Positions 35,356 to 43,406 of a stretch of 64,000 nucleotides of DNA are shown here, piece by piece. The position numbers and the translations under genes were made by a program. Position 1 is the first letter of the stretch; every line of letters begins with the position of its first letter. Source of the stretch: Clostridia bacterium. Its GTDB lineage: Bacteria > Bacillota > Clostridia > Oscillospirales > CAG-272. The DNA lies in assembly GCA_017502975.1 (NCBI GenBank), contig JAFVTV010000037.1:29289-93288 (forward strand), written 5' to 3'. A model generated the notes under the pieces. It was not told the origin of the DNA. It did no database searches and saw nothing but the letters and a program-made list of their open reading frames with translations.

Positions 35356-36597
35356 TCAATCGATCACAAAAAACTGTGGCAAGCCCTTTTCATAAGCAGG
35401 TGTTGCCTCGCCTGCAATAAGCGGCAACAAGTAGTCGGCACATGCGCGCGTAATATGATTGGAGCGCTTATTAATAAAATGATCGGGGACTCTTTTTACC
35501 TGATTGGCGATTTTGGATACATCGCTATGATCAATGTGATAAACATAAGGAGAGGTGTTATCACGAATGATAGTCATCATTTCACGTGTAACGCCATTAG
35601 CCGCCGCACGCACCGCTTCCCTACCAACGTTAACGGATTCCGCAATATCGGTAGCAGAAGCAATATGCGCCGCGCAGCGCTGAGAAATGTTAAATTCAAT
35701 TGAGCGCACCTTGCAGCCAAGCTCTGCTCTTACCGCAAGCTCAAGTGCTTTACCGGTGCCCGAAAGCTGCTTGTGTCCAAACACATCAGTAGTTCCAACA
35801 CCAACGCTCTCACAAACATATGTACCGTCAGCAAAGCGAATGCCCTCAGATACGGCAATGACAACATTAGGGTGCTTGGAAAGTGCCTTGCGCACATCCT
35901 CAAAAAATTCTTCTTTATTGAAGGCACGCTCGGGCAGATAAATAAGATCGGGTACGATGCCATTGGTGGCAAGCCCCATACCTGCGGCGGCAGTAAGCCA
36001 CCCTGCATCACGCCCCATAATTTCAACAATGGTAACAGCAGGTGTGCTATACACCGCACAGTCGCGAATGACCTCCTGCATAGAAACGGCAATATATTTG
36101 GCAGCAGAGCCAAAGCCGGGTGTGTGGTCAGTTACAACAAGATCGTTATCAATGGTTTTCGGCACGCCAACAATACGCATCTCATAATCCTGCGCCTTGG
36201 TATAAGCAGAGAGCTTTGCCACGGTATCCATAGAATCATTGCCGCCGATGTAAAAGAAATAACGAATATTATATTTTTTGAAAATGGAAAGCAGCTTTTC
36301 GTAAACCGCATCATCCTCACCAATTTTGGGCAGCTTTTTGCGGCAGGAGCCAAGCGCCGCGGCGGGCGTGTGCTCAAGCATATCGATATTGCGAGGATCT
36401 GCAAACAACTCATTTAAATTCACAAGTCGCTCTTCAAGCAATCCCTCAACACCGTTACGCATACCGTAAAGCGTTTGAACAGCACCGTCACCTACATTCT
36501 CAAGCACACCGCGAATAACGCCAGCAAGTGTGGCATTGATGGCTGCGGTAGGACCGCCCGATTGACCTACTACTGCATTTCCGATCAGCTTTTCCAT
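35356..36597 (-). CDS. Pyrophosphate-dependent 6-phosphofructokinase
   Basis: This 413-residue enzyme phosphorylates fructose-6-phosphate in glycolysis. Phosphate-donor residues point to pyrophosphate: Asp121 in GGNDSMDT replaces the Gly of ATP enzymes, and PKTIDND carries Lys where ATP enzymes have Gly. The active-site base is in TIDND, and the substrate-binding segment is EIMGRDAGWL. Such enzymes can run reversibly. AGGAGG precedes the ATG. It stands alone between its terminator and the sigK upstream region. Donor choice is a motif-based inference. Confidence 0.93.
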   Translation of the reverse strand: MEKLIGNAVVGQSGGPTAAINATLAGVIRGVLENVGDGAVQTLYGMRNGVEGLLEERLVNLNELFADPRNIDMLEHTPAAALGSCRKKLPKIGEDDAVYEKLLSIFKKYNIRYFFYIGGNDSMDTVAKLSAYTKAQDYEMRIVGVPKTIDNDLVVTDHTPGFGSAAKYIAVSMQEVIRDCAVYSTPAVTIVEIMGRDAGWLTAAAGMGLATNGIVPDLIYLPERAFNKEEFFEDVRKALSKHPNVVIAVSEGIRFADGTYVCESVGVGTTDVFGHKQLSGTGKALELAVRAELGCKVRSIEFNISQRCAAHIASATDIAESVNVGREAVRAAANGVTREMMTIIRDNTSPYVYHIDHSDVSKIANQVKRVPDHFINKRSNHITRACADYLLPLIAGEATPAYEKGLPQFFVID

Positions 36598-36700
36598 TTA
36601 AAATAGACCTCCTAATATTTGGAAATATTCTTTGATATAACCTATGAAATATTATATCAGAAATATAACACAAAATCAAGCAACCTTACACGGAACGATA

Positions 36701-36717
36701 TGCAACTCTTAGTTGCA
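36701..36717. promoter_or_regulatory. Short inverted repeat upstream of sigK
   Basis: TGCAACT-CTT-AGTTGCA is a perfect 7-bp inverted repeat in the 262-bp gap between the phosphofructokinase and sigK. It could be a regulator site or chance. I could not assign a sporulation-sigma promoter with good spacing in this gap. Confidence 0.25.
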
Positions 36718-36859
36718 GTACCACATGAGCATCCGTATAGAAATATGCCTTCTTCCAAACAAATTTTAGCAAATATAAGACTTGATGTCAAGCCCAAAAG
36801 CATATCCTTGCGTTATTTTGGACAGGCGGCACCTCATAGAATTTGTTGGAGGTGATTTT

Positions 36860-37537
36860 TTGTTTTCAGCTTTGATCTCACTTATCTTGGGAGCCGTGCA
36901 TTTACTGCTTGGAATTGGCACGCCCCAAAAGTTTCCGCCACCGTTAAGTGCCGCCGAGGAGCGTGCCGCTTTTGTGGCAAAATCACAGGGTGATATGGAG
37001 GCTCGTGAAAAACTGATTTTGCACAACCTGCGTTTGGTTGCACACATTGTAAGAAAATATTACGGAACGGCAAAAAACAGCGAGGATCTTGTATCGATCG
37101 GCACCATAGGGTTGGTAAAAGCCGTAGACACCTTTAATCCCACAAACGGCACACGCTTTGCCACTTATGCCGCAAAGTGTATTCAAAACGAGATCCTGAT
37201 GCACTTTCGTGCGCAAAAAAAGCTTTCTTGCGAGGTTTCGATCAACGAAACGATCGATGTGGACCGCGACGGCAATCCCCTGACCTACATCGATGTGATC
37301 GCCACGGAGGATAACATTGAAGAGGAGGTTGACAAGCACATCAAATCAACGCGCGTGCGGCGCTTGGTTGAAACCGTGCTTGATACGCGCGAGCGTGAGA
37401 TCATATATTTGCGCTATGGGCTATCCGGCGATCAGCCACTCACACAGCGTGAGGTGGCTGAGCTACTCGGCATCTCACGCTCATATGTGAGCCGTATTGA
37501 AAAAAGCGCGCTCGACACCCTGAGGGAATACTGTTAA
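36860..37537 (+). CDS. sigK: RNA polymerase sporulation sigma factor SigK
   Basis: This 225-residue late mother-cell sigma factor starts with the hydrophobic pro-sequence (MFSALISLILGAVHLLLGIG) that is removed by proteolysis in known SigK proteins. Region 2 includes NLRLVAHIVRKYYG, EDLVSIGTIGLVKAVDTF and GTRFATYAAKCIQNEIL. Region 4 ends in LTQREVAELLGISRSYVSRIEK. The TTG at 36860 is chosen because GGAGGTGA (36848-36855) lies just upstream; a longer frame from 36782 would bury that site. The gene is continuous, with no skin-type interruption. Confidence 0.95.
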   Translation: MFSALISLILGAVHLLLGIGTPQKFPPPLSAAEERAAFVAKSQGDMEAREKLILHNLRLVAHIVRKYYGTAKNSEDLVSIGTIGLVKAVDTFNPTNGTRFATYAAKCIQNEILMHFRAQKKLSCEVSINETIDVDRDGNPLTYIDVIATEDNIEEEVDKHIKSTRVRRLVETVLDTREREIIYLRYGLSGDQPLTQREVAELLGISRSYVSRIEKSALDTLREYC

Positions 37538-37540
37538 CGT

Positions 37541-37573
37541 AAAAAGAGGCTGCCAACCGGCAGCCCCTTTTTT
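37541..37573. terminator. Bidirectional terminator after sigK
   Basis: The stem gaggctgcc/ggcagcccc (one mismatch) is flanked by AAAAA and TTTTTTT. It serves sigK and the convergent uronate gene. Confidence 0.85.
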
Positions 37574-37574
37574 G

Positions 37575-39242
37575 TTATTCTTTTTCAAGCTCGATCTTGA
37601 TTTCAATTTCTTTATTGCCAATGGCAGCAAATCCGCGGTAATGACCGTTGCGGTTGTAGCCAACCTCCTCAAGATCTATGATCTTACCGCTTGTGGTATA
37701 ACGGCAAACAAAGCCCTGATAGCGAATTTCAAGCTGCTGCTCACTCGCCTTGATATTGGTATATACCTCACCGTCAAACGCGAAGGCAGGCAGCATATGC
37801 GCCAACTTATCGCTGCTTGTTGCCTTAATGGTTACACCGCTTTGATCAACGACATAATCAGTTCTAACCTCCTTGCCGTTAAAGAAGCGGCAAAGTAGCG
37901 AGGCGCTTGCGCTATTCTCCCCTGCTTCCATGCCAAGCACCTCGTAACGGCCGATATAAGCATCCGTGGCAAACTGCCAATAGTTATCCGAGAAAATACC
38001 GGGTGAGAGCGACATAGCCACGGGGTGCTCGCCGACCACGAACTTGGGCATTGCGGGGCAAGGCAAGGACATACAAAGTGCCGAGGGCACATCTGCCTTA
38101 TGCACGCGCCCAAGACCCGATGCATCGTAGTGCGGGTCTGCATCGGTATCAAACTCAAGTGAATAGCCTCCTGCACGCAAAAAGACCTTGTTGAAATATT
38201 CGGAGGTTTGATATACCATAGGGGAAAGGTCTATCTCGCCCGGAACAACATCGTCATTGCAAAGAATGTAGGCGTTATACAAATTAGATGCCAGTGTGAT
38301 CATATACTTATCAAAATACGCATAGACCTCACAGCCAAACCGGCTTTCAAGCGGGAAGCGGTTCTTGACATGGTGAACGGGAGTGCGGTCAAGCCACCGC
38401 TCAATGCAATCAAGCGCTCGCTCTGCTGCGGCTTTAAATTTTCCTGCCAGCTTAAAATTACCCTCTCTTTGATAACGGTCAGCAGCATATTCAAGCACGA
38501 TCAGCTGCATTGCCTCGTTGTGCAAAAACTGATTGCTGCGACCGCCAAAGGGCACCTCACCCGTTACCGATTGCATCTTAAGCGTCAAAAGCTCGGTTTT
38601 GCGAAGCATTTCGTCGATCTCGGCTCGGTAAGGTCCGTCGTAACCGAAATGAAGCAACAAGGAAAACAGACCTCTCGGAACCAGATCGTAAATGATGGGT
38701 GGGTGATAAAGAGCGTCGCGGTACATACCGTTTTCATCAAGCCACTGAAGCTGTGTGGGGATCTGAACATCCACAAAATCATCGGCATTACAAAGCCCGT
38801 AATGGTGTCGCGCGTACTCACTGACCGTTGTAAAGAGTGCCCAATTAAAGACCTTGTCTGTTTTTGACTTGGCATATTTATCGTAACAGGTGTAGGGATC
38901 GATGGAGGCGATCGAACGCTTCCAGCCTTCAAGTCGCTTTTGGGGCACTACCCCCGCCGCCTCGATCTCCATGAGTGCACAAACGATCTCTCGCACCGAA
39001 AAATCGTTTGCTGCTTTAACACGCGGGATCTCCAGACAGCAAAAATCCATCATCTTAAGAAAAAGCGGCATAAGGTCGGTACGTCGGCCGTGGGAAATGA
39101 GAATGCCGATGTTCGCCGCCATACGCGGGAAGCCGTGCTCGGTAAGCCCATCCCTTTTCACACGCTCAAAATATGCCACGATTTGTTCGTCAGCATAAGC
39201 GGCAAGGGTACGCTCCATTAAATCGATATAGCGTTCTTTCAT
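37575..39242 (-). CDS. Unknown protein of the kduD-kduI operon, candidate alpha/alpha-toroid lyase or hydrolase
   Basis: This 555-residue cytoplasmic protein has a helical N-terminal ~370 residues with repeated aromatic-rich helices (FNWALFTTVSEYARHHYGL, GRSNQFLHNEAMQLIVLEYA) that recall an alpha/alpha-toroid, and a beta-rich C-terminal ~185 residues. That layout is common in polysaccharide lyases and heparinase-like enzymes, but I cannot name a family. Candidate catalytic residues are the Asn/His of FLHNEAM and the Tyr-rich YHPPIIYD. It begins 6 nt after the kduD stop without a clear ribosome binding site, so it is probably translationally coupled. Its place with KduD and KduI suggests it produces or consumes unsaturated uronates. 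Function is inferred from context only. Confidence 0.6.
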   Translation of the reverse strand: MKERYIDLMERTLAAYADEQIVAYFERVKRDGLTEHGFPRMAANIGILISHGRRTDLMPLFLKMMDFCCLEIPRVKAANDFSVREIVCALMEIEAAGVVPQKRLEGWKRSIASIDPYTCYDKYAKSKTDKVFNWALFTTVSEYARHHYGLCNADDFVDVQIPTQLQWLDENGMYRDALYHPPIIYDLVPRGLFSLLLHFGYDGPYRAEIDEMLRKTELLTLKMQSVTGEVPFGGRSNQFLHNEAMQLIVLEYAADRYQREGNFKLAGKFKAAAERALDCIERWLDRTPVHHVKNRFPLESRFGCEVYAYFDKYMITLASNLYNAYILCNDDVVPGEIDLSPMVYQTSEYFNKVFLRAGGYSLEFDTDADPHYDASGLGRVHKADVPSALCMSLPCPAMPKFVVGEHPVAMSLSPGIFSDNYWQFATDAYIGRYEVLGMEAGENSASASLLCRFFNGKEVRTDYVVDQSGVTIKATSSDKLAHMLPAFAFDGEVYTNIKASEQQLEIRYQGFVCRYTTSGKIIDLEEVGYNRNGHYRGFAAIGNKEIEIKIELEKE

Positions 39243-39248
39243 AAGCGT

Positions 39249-40046
39249 TTACTTGGGCTGTTTACCGATATAAGCAAGAATACCGCCGTCAACATACAGT
39301 ACGTGGCCGTTTACAAAATTAGAAGCATCGGATGCAAGGAACACCGCGGGACCCACAAGATCCTCTGTTTCACCCCAGCGTGCTGCGGGCGTTTTTGCAA
39401 TGATAAAGGAATCGAACGGGTGACGGCTACCGTCGGGCTGCAGCTCGCGCAAGGGTGCGGTCTGAGGCGTAGCGATATAGCCGGGGCCAATGCCGTTACA
39501 CTGAATATTAAATTCGCCGTATTCCGATGCAATATTGCGAGTGAGCATCTTAAGACCGCCCTTGGCAGCCGCATACGCAGAAACGGTTTCGCGGCCAAGC
39601 TCGCTCATCATCGAGCAGATATTGATGATTTTGCCGTGACCCTTCTTGATCATGGCAGGGATCACCGCCTTCGATACGATAAAGGGGGCGTTGAGGTCAA
39701 CGTCAATGACCTTTCTGAAGTCGGCTGCGGACATCTCGCACATGGGAATTCTCTTAATGATACCTGCGTTGTTGACAAGGATATCGATTACACCGACCTC
39801 TTTTTCAACAGTGGCAACGAGAGCGTTTACAGCATCCTCATCGGTAACATCGCACACATAGCCGTGAGCATCAATACCCTCTGCCTTATAAGCCGCGATT
39901 CCCTTTTCAACAAGTTCTGCATTGATATCGTTAAATACAACGGTTGCGCCTGCGTTTGCAAGGCCCTTTGCAATCGCAAAGCCGATGCCGTAAGAGGCGC
40001 CCGTGACAAGCGCGACCTTGCCTGTAAGATCAAACATATTTGCCAT
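39249..40046 (-). CDS. kduD: 2-dehydro-3-deoxy-D-gluconate 5-dehydrogenase (SDR)
   Basis: This 265-residue short-chain dehydrogenase has TGASYGIG for NAD(P) binding, LVNNAGI, and the catalytic Tyr/Lys of AYAAAKGG. KduD reduces 2,5-diketo-3-deoxygluconate (DKII) to KDG; the closest relatives also include gluconate 5-dehydrogenases, which share the GETVSAYAAAKGG-like segment. The adjacent kduI (18 nt upstream) favours KduD. AAAGGAGA precedes the ATG; a second ATG three codons in is possible. KDG formed here would go to KdgK and Eda encoded at 7466-9349. Confidence 0.85.
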   Translation of the reverse strand: MANMFDLTGKVALVTGASYGIGFAIAKGLANAGATVVFNDINAELVEKGIAAYKAEGIDAHGYVCDVTDEDAVNALVATVEKEVGVIDILVNNAGIIKRIPMCEMSAADFRKVIDVDLNAPFIVSKAVIPAMIKKGHGKIINICSMMSELGRETVSAYAAAKGGLKMLTRNIASEYGEFNIQCNGIGPGYIATPQTAPLRELQPDGSRHPFDSFIIAKTPAARWGETEDLVGPAVFLASDASNFVNGHVLYVDGGILAYIGKQPK

Positions 40047-40064
40047 TTTTCTATTCTCCTTTTA

Positions 40065-40895
40065 TTAGAGCAGATCCTTGGTTGCGATATGATCCATATC
40101 GGTGAACTCCTGGTTCTCGCCGCACATCGACCAGATAAAGGAGTAAGCGCGCGTGCCGACACCCGAGTGGATCGACCACGAGGGAGAGATTACCGCTTCC
40201 TCATTGTGCATGATGATGTGTCTTGTTTCGGTGGGCTCACCCATCATATGGAATACCACATCATTCTCGCCCATATCGAGGTAGAAGTAGACCTCCATAC
40301 GACTGTCGTGTGTGTGGCAGGGCATGGTGTTCCAGTTGGAGCCGGGCTCAAGCTGTGTAAGACCCATAGTAAGCTGACAGCTCTTGATCACCTCAGGGTG
40401 AATGTACTGATTGATGACACGCTTGTTGCACTCCTCAGCCGAGCCGCAGGGCACCTTTTTCGCCTTGCTGATATCGATCTTTACGATCGGATAGGATGCG
40501 TGTGCGGGGCAAGAACTAACATAGAACTTTGCGGGATCGGCAGGATCAGCGCTCTCAAACGTGATCTCCTTATTTCCCATACCGATATACATACCGTCAC
40601 GGGGGTTCATTTCATAAGCAACACCGTCAACGGTAACGGTGCCCTTGCCACCCACGTTGATGCAGCCCATTTCGCGGCGCTGCAGGAAATATTCGGCTGC
40701 AAGCTCCTTGCCTGCCTCAAGTGCCAATGCCTTAGTTACAGGCATTACTCCTGCTGTGATGATTCTGTCGATGTGGCTGTACACCATTTTAACGTTGTCG
40801 TTGGTAAAAAGACCACAGATGTGGAACTCCTCACGAAGTCTTTCGGTTGTATAATGCTTTGCGTCCTTTGCGTTTGCGGGTTGACGTACTTCCAT
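40065..40895 (-). CDS. kduI: 5-dehydro-4-deoxy-D-glucuronate isomerase
   Basis: This 276-residue cupin-fold isomerase (EC 5.3.1.17) converts 4-deoxy-5-hexosulose uronate, the rearranged unsaturated uronate from lyase or unsaturated-glucuronidase action, to DKII. The zinc-site region is visible as NTMPCHTHDSRMEVYFY, with the second half of the metal site near the C-terminal HSGVGTRAY. Length and the N-terminal VRQPANAKDAKHYTTERLR fit the family. AGGAGG precedes the ATG. First gene of a three-gene minus-strand operon divergent from an AraC regulator gene. Confidence 0.96.
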   Translation of the reverse strand: MEVRQPANAKDAKHYTTERLREEFHICGLFTNDNVKMVYSHIDRIITAGVMPVTKALALEAGKELAAEYFLQRREMGCINVGGKGTVTVDGVAYEMNPRDGMYIGMGNKEITFESADPADPAKFYVSSCPAHASYPIVKIDISKAKKVPCGSAEECNKRVINQYIHPEVIKSCQLTMGLTQLEPGSNWNTMPCHTHDSRMEVYFYLDMGENDVVFHMMGEPTETRHIIMHNEEAVISPSWSIHSGVGTRAYSFIWSMCGENQEFTDMDHIATKDLL

Positions 40896-40930
40896 GGTAA
40901 AAACCTCCTAAATTATATGATTACAATTTC

Positions 40931-40939
40931 ATTATATCA
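40931..40939 (-). promoter_or_regulatory. Extended -10 promoter for the kduI operon
   Basis: The minus strand reads TGATATAAT (TGn plus perfect TATAAT) 36 bp upstream of the kduI start. No good -35 is seen, as expected for an extended -10 or activator-dependent promoter. Confidence 0.5.
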
Positions 40940-40979
40940 AATGATTTTTGCAAATTCATTGCTTGTTTTTACATTTTTG

Positions 40980-41008
40980 TTGCAATTTCAATCATTTTAT
41001 GCTACAAT
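40980..41008 (+). promoter_or_regulatory. Sigma-A promoter for the second AraC regulator
   Basis: TTGCAA (40980-40985), a 17-bp spacer and TACAAT (41003-41008), 24 bp before the start codon. Confidence 0.7.
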
Positions 41009-41031
41009 ATCCACAAGAGAGGTGATCGTAC

Positions 41032-41877
41032 ATGAAATGTTTTTTTGAGACCTGCCACGAAGCGGTTGCCGCCGCCACACAAACCAAAAGCTTTGGTATC
41101 TTTTTCTCAGAGGAAAGCAACCCTACCCAACACGTGCACGTGCACGACTGCTGTGAAATATTTCTCGCGCTTGAGGGTGGAAGCACCTTTCTTGTAGACG
41201 ACAAGGTCTATGACATCCAAAACGGAGATCTGTTTGTCATCAACCAATTTGAGGCACACAAGGTAGTGGCAAGCAAAAACGGCAAATTTACGCGCTACAT
41301 CCTTCACGTGCATCCTGCATTTATTTACGCCAACTCACAGGGCGACATAAGCCTTGCCCCCTGCTTTTATTCAACCAACAAAATTACAAAACTATCCCCA
41401 AGCGCAAGCGACTTGGCACGGCTGGTTGCTTTGTTTGAGGATATGCGCTGTGAGCGCGCATACGGCGATGAAATTTACAAAAGATTGCGCGCGACCGAGA
41501 TCTTGCTTGAGATCAACCGTCTGTTTGCCACCCATGGTACCGCTAAATCCGATGCCTTTCGGCACAAAACCGTTCAGCTTGCTATCGACTATATCAACGG
41601 CAACTATGCAAACGTGCTCTCGCTTGAGGATGTGGCAAAAAATGCTTTTGTTTCCCCCGCACAGCTCTCGCGCCTGTTCAACCGCTACTGCGGCACAACG
41701 GTAACCAAGTATATCGCGGGCAAGCGCATTACCGAAGCCAAAAAAATGCTGGCTGAGGGCAGAAGCGTTACCGACACTGCCCTTTCCTGCGGCTTTAACG
41801 ACTACGCCAATTTCATTCGCACCTTCAAGCGGGCAGTTGGCGTACCGCCCGGGAAATACAGAACGCAGATCCTATAG
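41032..41877 (+). CDS. AraC-family regulator with N-terminal cupin domain
   Basis: This 281-residue regulator has an N-terminal cupin sensor (HVHVHDCCEIFLALEGG, then GDLFVINQFEAHKV) and the C-terminal AraC double helix-turn-helix (LSLEDVAKNAFVSPAQLSRLF and ALSCGFNDYANFIRTFKRAVG). The intergenic region is shared with the divergent kduI-kduD operon, so it very likely controls that operon in response to a sugar acid. AGAGGTGAT precedes the ATG. It differs in architecture from the 410-residue AraC protein of the uxuA operon, which has no visible cupin motif. Confidence 0.9.
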   Translation: MKCFFETCHEAVAAATQTKSFGIFFSEESNPTQHVHVHDCCEIFLALEGGSTFLVDDKVYDIQNGDLFVINQFEAHKVVASKNGKFTRYILHVHPAFIYANSQGDISLAPCFYSTNKITKLSPSASDLARLVALFEDMRCERAYGDEIYKRLRATEILLEINRLFATHGTAKSDAFRHKTVQLAIDYINGNYANVLSLEDVAKNAFVSPAQLSRLFNRYCGTTVTKYIAGKRITEAKKMLAEGRSVTDTALSCGFNDYANFIRTFKRAVGVPPGKYRTQIL

Positions 41878-41892
41878 CCAAGTGTTATATCT

Positions 41893-41938
41893 AAAAAACC
41901 GCTTTTTTTGCCACTCGCAGCAGAAAAAGCGGTTCTTT
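41893..41938. terminator. Bidirectional terminator, araC and flippase
   Basis: The inverted repeat AACCGCTTTTT ... AAAAAGCGGTT is flanked by A- and T-runs between the convergent genes. Confidence 0.8.
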
Positions 41939-43374
41939 TATTTTGTGCTTTTATTGGGCAGCATCTTTTTTATAAGCAACCGCGCCTCGGGAAGCATCAA
42001 CAATACCAAAACGACTGCTGCCAACAAAACCCCGATGTTCCATGCAGGTGAGAGGTAGTGATATGCCAAAGCGACCGCCGCAATAAGCGGAACTGCGACA
42101 AGATGTTTGGGACACAGGCAAAGGCCCAAAATGCGCCGCAAAAGCAATAAACGCAGCAAAACCGTTGCAAATGCGGCAACACAGAAGGCACAGTGTGCGC
42201 CAAGCGCACCGCCGCCGCACTCAATAAACAACAGGGTGAGCGCCACGTTCAAAATGGCACCAAGCGCGACAGAAAGCAAAAGCATTCCCGTCCTTTTCGC
42301 CGCACCGAACATCGGCTCAAGAAAATCGCAAAGAACAGTGAGCGCCGCACCCGCAAGAGCCGCCGGGATAAGCAGTTTTGCTTCTCCGTAAGAATCGGCG
42401 ATAAACTGTGGGAACAGCCAAAGTCCCACACGGGCGGCAGGTATGCAGAGCAAACAAACGGCAAGCGTAACACGTATGAAAAGGTCGGTCTTTTCGCTGT
42501 AATACTTCCCTTTCTCACTCATTACGGCATCCCGATGATCCCCCTTTGCAAAGGCGATCTCCTGCCACGCCAACCGAAAGCAAAGTGAGGCAAAGACAAT
42601 GATCTGCGCAAATTTCAGCGATACGGCAAACACGCCACCCGCCGTTTCGCCAACAAGCAAGGTAACAAGTACCCTTCCAAGGGATGTTAGCATCCAATAG
42701 GCGCAAGATCCCACACCCAAGGGCAAGCAAAAGCGCAGCAAGCGCCGCAGCACGACAGGATCAAGCGAGCCAAGATGCAGTAGCTCGTTTATCCGACAGC
42801 GCGCAAGCAATAGGATCACCCCAACACCTGCCCCAACTGCATAGGAAATATAAAGCGCTTCAAATCCACGCGCAAAACACAGGATCAGCACCAAATTACA
42901 AGCGATCTGCAGGAGTGTGGAAATCACACCCGTTGCGGCATACCAAGCGGTGTACCCTTGGGCGCGAACGATCATGCCGCACGCAAGAAAAAGAGCGTTA
43001 AGCAAGCCGTAAAGCACCACAAGCGGTGCATAGGCGGGCGCAAAAGCAATGCAAAGAATACTGCCCAAAAGCAAATAAAGTGCCGAAAGAACCGCAAGCA
43101 GAAAAAGCCCGCAGCGCAGCACCGCAAGCCGCTCTTCACTGCTCCCGCGCTCCAAATAAAAGCGCATGATGCCAACGCCAACATCAAGAAAAACAAATGA
43201 GGACACCAGCACCGCTATGGCAGTTGTGGCATCATACACACCCATATCCCCCACGGGGATGCGTGCGGTATAGAGCGGGAGCATGAAAAACAGCGCCAGT
43301 TTAGACAAAAAATTGCCAAGAAAATAAACAAGGGAGGTGCGCCAAAAATGTTGCGGTGCAGCAACGCTTTGCAT
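41938..43374 (-). CDS. Polysaccharide flippase (MOP superfamily, Wzx-like)
   Basis: This 478-residue membrane protein has about 14 hydrophobic segments. Its N-terminal pattern (SLVYFLGNFLSKLALFFMLPL, then GVYDATTAIAVLVSS) is typical of the polysaccharide-transporter branch of the MOP exporters, which flip lipid-linked repeat units across the cytoplasmic membrane. AGGGAGG precedes the ATG. It is last in a three-gene unit with an EpsG-like polymerase and a GT4 glycosyltransferase, the minimum set for a secreted polysaccharide, although no initiating phosphoglycosyltransferase is in the window. Confidence 0.88.
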   Translation of the reverse strand: MQSVAAPQHFWRTSLVYFLGNFLSKLALFFMLPLYTARIPVGDMGVYDATTAIAVLVSSFVFLDVGVGIMRFYLERGSSEERLAVLRCGLFLLAVLSALYLLLGSILCIAFAPAYAPLVVLYGLLNALFLACGMIVRAQGYTAWYAATGVISTLLQIACNLVLILCFARGFEALYISYAVGAGVGVILLLARCRINELLHLGSLDPVVLRRLLRFCLPLGVGSCAYWMLTSLGRVLVTLLVGETAGGVFAVSLKFAQIIVFASLCFRLAWQEIAFAKGDHRDAVMSEKGKYYSEKTDLFIRVTLAVCLLCIPAARVGLWLFPQFIADSYGEAKLLIPAALAGAALTVLCDFLEPMFGAAKRTGMLLLSVALGAILNVALTLLFIECGGGALGAHCAFCVAAFATVLLRLLLLRRILGLCLCPKHLVAVPLIAAVALAYHYLSPAWNIGVLLAAVVLVLLMLPEARLLIKKMLPNKSTK

Positions 43375-43406
43375 ATCGGTAAACCTCCCTTTTTATAAGT
43401 ATTTTT

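Noticed and set aside
35356-36597. ATP-dependent PfkA
   Set aside because: GGND and PKTIDND carry the Asp and Lys typical of pyrophosphate-dependent enzymes.
36860-37537. A skin-type element interrupting sigK
   Set aside because: The sigK frame is continuous from pro-sequence to region 4.
39303-41048. 581-codon open frame on the plus strand
   Set aside because: It lies antisense to kduD and kduI, has no family resemblance, and the minus-strand genes are certain.
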